Shown here one piece after another: positions 1-8,468 of a DNA stretch of 64,000 nucleotides. The stretch is taken from positions 1 through 64,000 of the forward strand of contig JBOEGN010000084.1 of assembly GCA_050633445.1 (NCBI GenBank), given 5' to 3'. The DNA is from Thalassobius sp050633445. Its GTDB lineage: Bacteria; Pseudomonadota; Alphaproteobacteria; Rhodobacterales; Rhodobacteraceae. The notes under the pieces were generated by a model. That model had not been told where the DNA came from, did not search any database, and saw only the letters and a list, made by a program, of their open reading frames with translations. A program made the translations under genes and the position numbers. Positions within the stretch are counted from its first letter, which is position 1; each line of letters opens with the position of its first letter.

Positions 1-3000
1 TGGCTATGAGTCCTGAGCCTAATGGAGCTGATAAACCAAGGCGGGGGCAGTCAGCCTTCGTCCGGCGCAGACGAAATCGATGGCAGCACAGAACCGGATA
101 CGATCGAAGCCCAAAGTGGCGACGATACCGTTCGGTCCCTGGCGGGTGACGATTAGGTGACCGGGGATTCGGGCAATGATGTCTTGGATCTGGGCGATGG
201 CAACGACATCGCTTACGGAAGCTGGGGCAATGACTATATCTTTGGCGGCGCAGGCGATGACGTCCTGAACGGCAATGACAATGACGATACCCTTGTCGGT
301 GGTTTTGGTAATGATCACATTGATGGTGGCTTCGGCTATGATCTGGCCGTGCTGGATGTGGTCAGCGCCAATGCCCAGATCGAGTTGATTTCTGATACCG
401 CGCTATCAGAGCCATTCTATCGGCTGATATCGCCTTTGGGAGAAGACACGCTCACTCAGGTCGAGGCGCTCGTCTTCAACGATCTTACGACGACGGTCGC
501 GGACTTTTTGATTTCGAATGGTGTGCCAACGACCGATCCGGGAACGGATACGCCGATTGACCTGGACGGCAGCCCTGGCAATGATCTGATCTTGGGCGGC
601 GCGGACGATGATAATCTGCGTGGCAACGATGGCGATGATACCATAAGGCCGGGGGCCGGGCTGGACACTCTTTCTGGTGGGGATGGCACGGACACACTTG
701 ATTTGGGGAACATCAATTCCTGGGAAGCCGCGATTTATCTCGACCTAATTGGGCCGGAGGACTTGGCCCAGGTATGGTTGAATGTTGGCGATGGTTATGA
801 ATTGGCGAGCGGGTTCTAGATTTTCCAATTTGCGGACGGTCTCTTCACCATGTTGGAACTACGGGCCCTTTCGCATGCTCATCTGACCGGGGCTGGCGAT
901 GACACACACTTGGGGACCATCCAGAATGACATTATTCGCGGCCAAGCTGGTGATGACTGGCTGGAAGGCGGGCTGGGTGACGATGAGATCAATCCCGGAT
1001 CAGGCGATGACACTGTTGATGGCGGGGTTGGACTGGATACGGTTTTCATCTCGGCCGAGATTGATGAACTGACCTATGCCTACGATCCGAGCCTCGGCTT
1101 GACACTGACCAGCCCGCAAGGAACGGATTTGTTCCGCAATGTCGAACTCTTTCAGTTTGAAGACGGGCTGTCGACGCTGGATCAGGTTATCACGCTGCCA
1201 CCTCCGCCGGTCGAAGGCACCAGCGGGCCCGACGTCCTTTCTGGTACGACCGTGAACGATCGTTTGTCCGGGCTGGACGGTGCAGACACGCTTAGCGGCG
1301 ATACGGGACAGGATGTCCTGACCGGAAACGGGGGCAATGATTCCCTGAATGGAGGTGGCGGGCATGACACGCTAAACGGAAACAGCGGGAACGACAGCCT
1401 GTTTGGTGGAGCCGGTGACGACTCGCTGATTGGAGGAAACGACAATGACCAGATTTCCGGCGGCGCGGGCGACGATACTGCAGATGGTGGCACCGGCGAC
1501 GATTTCCTTTTCGACACAGGAGAAGACAACGACTGGTTCAGGGGAAATGCGGGCAACGACACCGTGCATGGGGGGGATGGGAATGATGCGCTTTGGGGGA
1601 CTCAGGCGCGGACAGCGTGGATGGTGGCGGTGGCCACGATGCCATCTATGGCGGTTCCGGCAATGACAGGCTGAACGCAGGATGTGTCGACGATACCATC
1701 TGGTCCGACGAAGGCAATGACACCCTGTCCGGGGATGCCGGTGCGGATAGCCTGAGAGGACAGGAGGGGAACGATCTTCTTGACGGCGGAAGTGGCGACG
1801 ACGTGATTTTTGGCGGTGATGGCGACGACACGCTTGAGGGAGGGGACGGGCACGACCAACTTGAGGGTGAGGATGGCAACAACCTATTGTTCGGGCAGGA
1901 TGGCAACGACAGTATTCACGGAAGCCTCTTCTCAATCGACACGACTGATGGGGGAACAGGCAACGATGTTATTTCATTGTCCGCCACCGGAGGGACGGCC
2001 TTTGGCGGGACCGATGACGACCATCTGACCGCATTTGCGGCGGGTATATTGCTTTCTGGGGATCTGGGAAACGATACGCTGATCGGTAGCGTTTACCATG
2101 CGGATACGTTGCTGGGTGGGGCTGGCAACGATGTCCTGAACGGGCAAGGCCTGCTAGAGGGAGGCGACGGGCACGATACCCTGAACGGCAGTGGCTCAGG
2201 CATTTTTTATGGTGGAGACGGGAACGATAGCCTTAGTGGGGGCTCTGGCGAATCCTATGGAGGCGCCGGCGACGATACAGTTTCGGGGTCTGGGCTGTTA
2301 GACGGTGGAGACGGCAACGATGTTGTGAGCAGCGGAAATGGGGCCGACACGATCCAAGGAGGTTCAGGCAACGATACGCTATCCGGTGGCGGGGGCAACG
2401 ATACCCTTGCGGGCGGTGCAGGAGACAACTACCTATCTGGCGGCTCAGGCTTTGATACGGCCATTTTTGATGCCAGCAGCACGACCGTCGGTATTGTAGT
2501 CGGTACAGACGCGATTTTGGTCCGTTCAGCGGACGGGCAAGACCGATTGTCCAGAGATGTCGAGCTATACCGCTTCTCTGACGATCTCATTGATCGTGAC
2601 GAAATCCTGAGCATGACGGGCATCACACAGTTGGGGGCTGGCGATGATGGTGTCACGACCTCCGGCTATGGAGAGCGAATAAACGCTGGCGGTTATGACA
2701 CGATAATCGGACAGGGCGGTGATGACCGCCTGGACGGTCAGGCCGGAGCCGATAGTTTGATAGGCGGCGACGGCAGAGATACACTGATCGGCGGCGACGG
2801 CGATGACACGCTGATCGGAGGCTCCAGCCCCGATGATTTGCGTGACGTTCTGTACGGCGGCACTGGTGCCGACAGTTTGGATGGTGGCTATGGCAATGAC
2901 GAGCTGCGCGGGGATGCGGGCAACGACACGATCTTGGGTGGGTTTGGTGCGGACACCGTGATCGGCGGCGATGGAGACGACAACCTGACGTCTCAAGCCT

Positions 3001-3365
3001 ATGGCGACGAGATTTTCGGCGGCGCGGGCGCGGATTTCATCAACGGTGGCTTTGGCCATGACCGGCTGAACGGTGGCGCGGATGCCGACAGGTTCTTCCA
3101 TATTGGAATCGCGGATCACGGGTCCGACTGGATCCAAGACTATACGGCAGCGGATGGAGGCGTTCTGCAATTTGGCCAGGCCGGAGATATCAGCCAGTTC
3201 CAGGTGAACTTCACCGAAACGGCTTCGGCAGGTGCCGCGGGGGTCGAAGAAGCCTTTGTCATCTACCGCTCCACCGGTCAGATCCTATGGGCCCTGGTGG
3301 ATGGACAGGCTCAGTCCGAGATCACCCTGCTAATGGCTGGCGTCACCTACGACTTGCTGGCCTGA
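1..3365 (+). pseudogene. RTX (Ca2+-binding nonapeptide) type I secreted protein, broken; 5' end not resolved
   Basis: GGxGxDxxx hemolysin-type repeats run almost without pause from about base 70 to 3090. A repeat-free tail of about 95 residues (3088-3365, ending YDLLA) follows, the usual place for the uncleaved type I secretion signal. The frame is broken: amber codons at 154-156 and 817-819 interrupt frame 1, and at the G5 run 1595-1599 the repeats move to frame 3, so one G seems to be missing. Repaired, it would encode an extracellular Ca2+-folding protein of over 1,100 residues. The tail is paralogous to that of the gene at 4871. No type I exporter genes are present here. The frameshift may be a homopolymer read error; the two TAG codons are harder to explain that way. 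The 590-codon 3' part (1593-3365) is intact. Function as adhesin, toxin or matrix protein cannot be told. Confidence 0.8.
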
Positions 3366-3497
3366 TCCGCGATCCAAAACCCGCCAGAGCAGCTCTACAG
3401 GCTGGGCTTTCGCGTGGGGTAGCTTTTGGGGCATTCGTCTGCCAACCAGACACAGCTTACCTGTTCAGGGAAAGCAGTCTTGAGTTCTAAGAGAAAG

Positions 3498-3519
3498 TGG
3501 CTGGGCTGGGAGAATTCGA
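3498..3519 (-). other. tRNA 3'-end-like fragment
   Basis: Read on the minus strand this is TCGAATTCTCCCAGCCCAGCCA: the end of a T-loop, the 3' side of a T-stem, a 7-nt acceptor side and CCA. The 5' side of the T-stem is degenerate, and no anticodon arm or D-arm follows at the expected spacing, so it is not a working tRNA. It could be the scar of an element that integrated at a tRNA gene, or a chance match. Confidence 0.35.
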
Positions 3520-3707
3520 GGCCCCACGTTGGGTCGGTACGGGGGTTTTGCCGATTGTTGGAGAGTGAGGCAACGGTTTGGGCGGTGTGGGCGGATTGCG
3601 GTCATTCGCTGCGGCTGCACATGCTTCGGGCAAGATCGGTGGAAGCGGCCGTTCAAACCCGTCTAGAGCTGATCCCAAATGCTGCGCTCCGCACTAAAGT
3701 CGGCAAT

Positions 3708-3836
3708 GCGCAGATAGCGACCTTTGCAAAGTTCGGCGGACGGCCTAAACCGGCCGTTGGTCATTGTGTCTGGATGCCGCGTTGCAGCCCGCTAAACCGG
3801 CCATTCGAGCGCCTTGCAGCATTTTCGATGCGCCAA
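3708..3836. repeat. Dispersed non-coding repeat, copy A
   Basis: Related to copy B at about 7066-7180. Both contain TTTGCAAAGTTCGGCG (3723-3738 here, 7082-7097 there), a preceding GATAGCGA, a following ACGGCC, a middle GTCAT...GCCGCG section, and GCAGCATTTT (3816-3825 here, 7166-7175 there) in the same order with similar spacing. Both copies lie 3' of RTX-tailed genes. Elements of this style recur between genes in Roseobacter genomes as far as I recall, but I cannot confirm the family here. Confidence 0.6.
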
Positions 3837-3944
3837 TGACCGCGATGCGGACTAAGTCAACCTTGGGAAACGCGCCCCAATGAGATATCTAACACAAACC
3901 CATGCTCATAATATTGGGGCAGTTAGTATGGAGTACAATTCAGA

Positions 3945-4817
3945 GTGAAACCCGCGCTTTTGTTTCTTGTACTTGTTTTCTGGATCAGCAGTTGGCTTCC
4001 AACCTCGCTGGATAAATGGGCACTCTTTTCTAGCTTCATCTGCATACTCGGGCTATTCGCGGCACTTTTTGCCCAAAATCAAATCAAGGATCGCCGGTGG
4101 CCAGCAAAGACGCTGCTGGCACTCGCAGTCCTTGTTCTGATTGGCGGAGCGTTTCTCGCTATTGTTGCATGGGGCTTAGGAACATCGGTGGATGGGGCAA
4201 TTACACTATTTTTCGTCGTGGGATTTGCCGGTTATCTACATATGATTGCTAGGATTATTACGCCCGGACAAGTTTCGAATTTTCACTTTGGTGCAGGGTT
4301 CTTGGTTCTGTTTCTTCTTGCAAGTTGGTCCTGGGTTTCAGCGGTAGGCATGTTCGTTCACCGTGGAGCATCTGGCAACACCGGTGAGGCGTGTATTCTG
4401 GTGCCCAAACCCATTCGATATGACACCGAATTAAGCTCTATCTGGGAAATGCGTCTTCCCCAAGTTGCGACGAGTAGAACAGGCCCGACAGGCACAGTCG
4501 TTTTGGATTACCACGCTATTCTTGTTGCACCAGGTAACGAGCGGACCGAAGTTTACAACTGGTCAAAAGGCAAATGCGCTTCGAAGTTCTCGACACAAAA
4601 CGAAAGCCATATCTACCAACTGTATGTCCATAGATCCGTCAAAACGGGCTCGAAGCTGCCTTGCGGCGGTGCAGCACGCAGTTTTCGCCCTGGATCGGCT
4701 GTGACGGTATCACTGGACGACCGATCCCAGCCAATAAAACGGACACGCTCTCGGAATTTTTCCAGCTTGCAAAATCCTGACCACGGTATTCCTAATTCCA
4801 TTTTCTGGCGAACATAG
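3945..4817 (+). CDS. Hypothetical inner-membrane protein
   Basis: A 290-residue protein starting at a GTG. About five hydrophobic segments fill the first half (roughly residues 4-17, 25-43, 56-78, 86-104, 113-137). A soluble part of about 150 residues follows, probably periplasmic, with three cysteines (in EACILV, KGKCAS and LPCGG) that could form a disulfide. I recognise no family. The gene stands alone between the two RTX loci, and its GC content is visibly lower than that of most genes in the window, which suggests recent acquisition together with the surface-protein genes. No clear ribosome binding site precedes the GTG, so the start is uncertain. Confidence 0.55.
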   Translation: MKPALLFLVLVFWISSWLPTSLDKWALFSSFICILGLFAALFAQNQIKDRRWPAKTLLALAVLVLIGGAFLAIVAWGLGTSVDGAITLFFVVGFAGYLHMIARIITPGQVSNFHFGAGFLVLFLLASWSWVSAVGMFVHRGASGNTGEACILVPKPIRYDTELSSIWEMRLPQVATSRTGPTGTVVLDYHAILVAPGNERTEVYNWSKGKCASKFSTQNESHIYQLYVHRSVKTGSKLPCGGAARSFRPGSAVTVSLDDRSQPIKRTRSRNFSSLQNPDHGIPNSIFWRT

Positions 4818-4870
4818 TAACATAGCGCTCATAATTGGTTGATTTCACATTTCACAGATTGGAGCGCCCC

Positions 4871-6988
4871 ATGCCCACAGCCCCATCCGCAGACCTGAGC
4901 TATTATTTCGGAACGGCGGGTGATCGCTACGTTTCCCCCGAGCTGCCTGCTGATCTGGCGGATTGGGATACCAGCAGCGTCACGACAATGCAGGGCATGG
5001 TAAGGCTCAACCCGGGTTTCAATGCTGACCTTAGCGGCTGGGACACTGGCAGCGTCACGGATATGTCCAGCATGTTCGAGTACGCTCGGGACTTCAACGG
5101 GGTGATCGCGACCTGGGATACCAGCAGCGTCACCGACATGTCGCGCATGTTTTTCAACGCGGATGATTTCAACCGCTATATCGCGACGTGGGACACCAGC
5201 AATGTCACGGATATGAGCGAGATGTTCTTTCGCGCAGAGGACTTCACTCATGACCTGTGGCGGTGGGACACGAGCAGCGTCACCAATATGGCCGGCATGT
5301 TCGAAGAGGCAGTTCGCTTCAACGGGGATATCGCGAGGTGGGACACCAGCAGCGTCACCGATATGAGCGAGATGTTCAGTGAGGCCGATGCCTTCAACCA
5401 GTATATCGGCGACTGGGACACCGGCAATGTCACGGATATGAGCGAGATGTTCCAGGACGCCTATAACTACAATCAGTACCTTGATGGATGGGACACCAGC
5501 AGTGTCACAGACATGAATGCGATGTTCTACAATGCAGACAGTTTCAACGGCGCCATCGGTAGTTGGGATACCAGCAGCGTGACGGATATGAGCCAGATGT
5601 TCGAAAACAGTGGCTTCAACCAAGATATTGGTGGGTGGGATACCGGCAACGTCACCACAATGCACTCGATGTTCGAAAATGCCTATAGATTCAACCAAGA
5701 TATCGGCGGTTGGGATACCAGCAGCCTTACGACCACCGCGAAAATGTTTCGCAATACCAGACATTTCAATCAGGACATCGGCGCGTGGGACACAAGCAAC
5801 GTCACCTATATAGGCTACATGTTCCAGGAAGCGTTCTCGTTCAATCAGGACATTGGCGGGTGGGATACCAGTAGCCTGAGGACTGCAGACAGGACGTTTC
5901 TGGGGGCGTTCTCGTTCAATCAGGACATTAGCGGGTGGGATACCAGCAGCCTTACGTATACGGTCGCGATGTTCAAAGACGCGGCGTCCTTTGATCAGGA
6001 TCTTGGCGACTGGGATATCTCGATGCTGACCTATGCCAGCGGGATGTTCGACAATTCGGGCATGAGCACCGAGAACTTTGATGCCACGCTGGAAGGCTGG
6101 GCACGACTTGATCCCGGAGAAGAGCGCATTCCGATCGGTATCACCCTTGGGGCCGCAGGCGTGATCTATTCCAACACCGAGGCCTATGACACGCTGACGC
6201 AAGATTATGGCTGGACAATCATTGCCCAGCACCCGGACGACCCGAACCAGATCCTCGACCGTTCGTCGGCAGTTTTCTTTGTCGAACTGCATGGGCGGGA
6301 TGGCGACGACTTGATCCTAGGCGGTAGCGCCCATGACAAGCTGGTGGGCGGCGGCGGCAACGACACCATCTGGGGCGGGAACGGTCGGGACACGATCCTT
6401 GGCGGTACGGGGGATGACCAACTGCATGGCGCGCCATCAGAGGGGCACCTGCGCAGCGACCGCGCGGATGTGATGCTGGGCGGCGATGGCAATGACGAGA
6501 TCAACGGCGGCTTTGGCAATGATCTGTTGCTCGGCGAAGTGGGCGACGACACGCTTTGGGGCGGGATGGGGATGGACACTCTGATCGGTGGCGCCGGCGC
6601 GGATACGCTGTCTGGTGGCTGGATCGCAGATGTGCTGCATGGGGGCGATGGCTTCGATTTTCTGAACGGCGGTATGGGCTCGGACCTTCTGCATGGGGGC
6701 ACGGGCGCGGATCGTTTTTTCCACGAAGGCACCGAGATCCACGGTACCGATTGGATCAAGGACTACAGTGCGGTCGAGGGCGATCTTCTGATGTTCGGAC
6801 TGGCCGGAGATATCAGCCAGTTCCGGGTCGATTTCATCGAAACCGCCGAGGCAGGGGCCACCGGTGTCGCCGAAGCCTACGTCATTCACACCCCCACCGA
6901 TCAGACGCTGTGGGCCTTGGTCGATGGAGCCGCCCAATCCGCGATCAACCTTCGGATTGCCGGTGTCGACTACGATCTACTGGCCTGA
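4871..6988 (+). CDS. BspA/DUF285-repeat and RTX-repeat chimeric secreted protein
   Basis: A 705-residue protein. ATG 4871 is chosen over an in-frame TTG at 4835 because GGAG (4861-4864) sits 6 nt upstream. No N-terminal signal peptide is visible, as expected for a type I substrate. Residues 32 to about 408 are fifteen repeats of 25 residues (one of 24) with the pattern WDTSSVTDMSxMF...FNxDI, typical of the BspA/DUF285 (PF03382) leucine-rich-repeat-like family of surface proteins. A short linker follows, then RTX GGxGxDxxx repeats (about residues 474-616), then a tail of about 90 residues ending YDLLA, clearly homologous to the tail of the broken RTX gene upstream. It is probably exported by a type I system, folds with Ca2+ outside the cell and binds partners through the repeat rod. 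The binding target is unknown. Confidence 0.85.
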   Translation: MPTAPSADLSYYFGTAGDRYVSPELPADLADWDTSSVTTMQGMVRLNPGFNADLSGWDTGSVTDMSSMFEYARDFNGVIATWDTSSVTDMSRMFFNADDFNRYIATWDTSNVTDMSEMFFRAEDFTHDLWRWDTSSVTNMAGMFEEAVRFNGDIARWDTSSVTDMSEMFSEADAFNQYIGDWDTGNVTDMSEMFQDAYNYNQYLDGWDTSSVTDMNAMFYNADSFNGAIGSWDTSSVTDMSQMFENSGFNQDIGGWDTGNVTTMHSMFENAYRFNQDIGGWDTSSLTTTAKMFRNTRHFNQDIGAWDTSNVTYIGYMFQEAFSFNQDIGGWDTSSLRTADRTFLGAFSFNQDISGWDTSSLTYTVAMFKDAASFDQDLGDWDISMLTYASGMFDNSGMSTENFDATLEGWARLDPGEERIPIGITLGAAGVIYSNTEAYDTLTQDYGWTIIAQHPDDPNQILDRSSAVFFVELHGRDGDDLILGGSAHDKLVGGGGNDTIWGGNGRDTILGGTGDDQLHGAPSEGHLRSDRADVMLGGDGNDEINGGFGNDLLLGEVGDDTLWGGMGMDTLIGGAGADTLSGGWIADVLHGGDGFDFLNGGMGSDLLHGGTGADRFFHEGTEIHGTDWIKDYSAVEGDLLMFGLAGDISQFRVDFIETAEAGATGVAEAYVIHTPTDQTLWALVDGAAQSAINLRIAGVDYDLLA
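4964..6095 (+). repeat. Tandem 75-bp coding repeat (15 units)
   Basis: The DUF285 array is visible at DNA level as a 75-bp period, each unit opening with a TGGGA(T/C)AC(C/A)-type sequence that encodes WDT. Units 1-10 keep the VTDM-type centre, while units 11-15 drift (SLTTT, SLRTA, SLTYT, MLTYA) but share FNQDI. One unit lacks a codon. The regular period also opens long spurious frames on the other strand. Confidence 0.85.
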
Positions 6989-7322
6989 TCCGCCCAACGT
7001 GCTGATCAGCCCTGCTGCTTCGGGCCGAGAGAGAACCTTCGCTGCAACGGTCAGAACGGAAGCAACGCGTAGATAGCGAAATTTGCAAAGTTCGGCGAAC
7101 GGCCCTTCGTCATAGGTTCGGTTGCCGCGGCGCAGCTTCTCCAAGGCGGACATTGGCAGGCACTCGCAGCATTTTGCGTAGATGGACGGCCGCTAGGCGG
7201 ACTTTCCCGACCTTCACTGAGAGAAAATGAAGGTCCACTTCGCAAAGAACCGATGCAATTTAGCGCTTGCCGAAATGTTGTCTTAGATTAGTAAGTGACA
7301 CAATAAAAAGGGCGCGGAGCAG
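6989..7322. other. Non-coding stretch with repeat copy B
   Basis: No gene is seen. The stretch carries the second copy of the dispersed repeat (about 7066-7180) and an AT-richer segment (about 7250-7315) that probably holds the promoter of the small membrane protein gene at 7323. Confidence 0.5.
7066..7180. repeat. Dispersed non-coding repeat, copy B
   Basis: Counterpart of copy A at 3708-3836: TTTGCAAAGTTCGGCG at 7082-7097, then ACGGCC, GTCAT, TTGCCGCG and GCAGCATTTT at 7166-7175. It is about 10 bp shorter than copy A in the middle. Confidence 0.6.
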
Positions 7323-7616
7323 ATGGAAAGCACGATAACCACATCTACTAATGGTAGCAGTTGGGAGATTATTCCGGCCAACACCTTGTCAGGAATTATC
7401 CTTGGGGTGTTGTTCATCTACCTGTTTTTCCGCCACTTCATGTTCGTACTCATGTTCATGGATTTGATCTTGGGTTGGCTGCGTAAGTTCAACTGGTTCC
7501 CCAAAGAAGGGAAACGCAAGAACACATTCATCCAGTGGATTATCGCCTTGGCGCTGTTTCTTGGTTTTTTGTTTGCGGCTGGTTCTGCTGGTTGGCTGGA
7601 ATTTATTCCGCAATAG
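7323..7616 (+). CDS. Small two-helix membrane protein, hypothetical
   Basis: A 97-residue protein. ATG 7323 is preceded by GGAG (7316-7319), only 3 nt away. It has two hydrophobic stretches (about residues 23-53 and 71-92) joined by a basic segment (FPKEGKRKN), so the loop should face the cytoplasm. I recognise no family. It stands between the surface-protein region and the phage-like remnant and could belong to either. It does not have the size and charge pattern of a classic holin, though that cannot be excluded. Confidence 0.5.
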   Translation: MESTITTSTNGSSWEIIPANTLSGIILGVLFIYLFFRHFMFVLMFMDLILGWLRKFNWFPKEGKRKNTFIQWIIALALFLGFLFAAGSAGWLEFIPQ

Positions 7617-7801
7617 CCGCCATTCATGCGTTGCGCAGCATCATGCACTTTGGGGCTCGCTACAGTCGTTCGGCGCGTCCGGCGTCCATGTCCGCTTTGG
7701 GCTGAGTGCCGCCATCCGTTGCGCCAGACATGATCCGCAGCTTCGGGCCGCAAACACAAATTTGCCGAGTTCGCTTTGCGCTGTTCCGATAGGTCACGTT
7801 T

Positions 7802-8131
7802 CTACCTCCACCGAAACCCCGCCCGTATCTGCGCCCACCACCTGAGCAGGCTATCCACAAGCACTGCGAAGGCGATGATCAACCAGGCGGGGACTTCCTG
7901 CACCACCACAGTTTGCACATGGTCGGCCTGCACCTTGTTGCGATCAGCCGACTGGCGGATATTGCGGGCATTGGGTCGGATGATTTTTTGCGAGGACTGT
8001 TCGCTTTTGCCGACCGTCTGCGTGTTGGTTTCGCCCGCCTGGACATTCGCCGCGACCTTGGTTCCGCCGCCTGCCAGAAAGGCTGGGCCGCCGCAGGCAG
8101 TCAGCGCCAGCGCCACCCCTGCCCGCCTCAC
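7802..8131 (-). CDS. Small lipoprotein-like membrane protein, phage spanin-like
   Basis: A 109-residue protein. The N-terminus has a lipobox-like ALTAC at residues 9-13 after a very short basic and hydrophobic start. The middle is polar and Gln/Asn/Ser-rich (about 24-75), and the C-terminus has a hydrophobic helix (about 81-98) followed by basic residues. It overlaps the amidase remnant upstream by ATGA (8128-8131). An amidase followed by a small lipoprotein or membrane protein is the usual order of phage endolysin and spanin or holin genes. The assignment rests on context and topology only. Confidence 0.45.
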   Translation of the reverse strand: MRRAGVALALTACGGPAFLAGGGTKVAANVQAGETNTQTVGKSEQSSQKIIRPNARNIRQSADRNKVQADHVQTVVVQEVPAWLIIAFAVLVDSLLRWWAQIRAGFRWR

Positions 8132-8454
8132 ATCGCCGCCCTCACCATGTCGCGCTGCTTGTCGTCAACCTCGACCGGATCGCCCGGCCGGGTCATGCCG
8201 GGAAGCCAGGTGATATCCCATTTGAACCGCTGGCGAATGCCCAGCGTGGGCTGGATCTCGGCGTGGCTAAGGGTGGACCAGCGGCTGACCGGGATATCGT
8301 ACTGCTTGCACAGGCGCGCGGTGGTGGCGGCCAGCGCCTCAACTTGTGCGCGGGTCATCGGATGCTTGCTAGCATCAAAGGGCCATTCCTGCGCCCCGGC
8401 CATGCAGTCCAAAGACAGACCAATCGCGCCGGTATTGGCGTTTAGCCTATCGTC
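8128..8454 (-). pseudogene. N-acetylmuramoyl-L-alanine amidase (endolysin) C-terminal remnant
   Basis: From about 8454 down, the frame reads like the second half of an Amidase_2/PGRP-type domain: a NANTGAIGLSL strand, a GAQEWPF turn, an HPMTRAQVEAL helix and the SHAEIQPTLGIRQ segment, whose His is normally a Zn ligand, followed by KWDITWLPG. The N-terminal half with the first Zn histidine is missing: upstream the frame runs into the end of the M20 gene. This is therefore a truncated phage- or GTA-type lysis gene. The downstream spanin-like gene overlaps it, so the pair probably came from one prophage. Confidence 0.65.
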
Positions 8455-8468
8455 ACACAGGAGAGCCT

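Larger units (their letters stand above)
3366..3944. other. Non-coding stretch with tRNA-end-like remnant and dispersed repeat
   Basis: No convincing gene is seen in these 579 bases; the small open frames have no recognisable protein features. The stretch holds a 22-bp match to the 3' end of a tRNA (3498-3519, minus strand) and a repeat unit (about 3708-3836) whose partner lies downstream of the next large gene. It begins with a few bases also found after the stop of the 4871 gene (CTGGCCTGATCCGC at both), so the shared paralogous block slightly exceeds the coding sequence. Confidence 0.6.

Noticed and set aside
4964..6095. CRISPR array
   Set aside because: The regular repeats are a coding tandem repeat with a 75-bp period and no unique spacers.
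4829..6292. A 487-codon open frame antisense to the DUF285 array
   Set aside because: It is open only because the 75-bp unit has no stop in that frame; the protein is a low-information periodic product, and the plus strand has a proper start, ribosome site and known domains.
7323..7616. Holin gene of the phage remnant
   Set aside because: It is on the opposite strand to the amidase remnant, with separate promoter space and no holin-specific pattern; kept as hypothetical.
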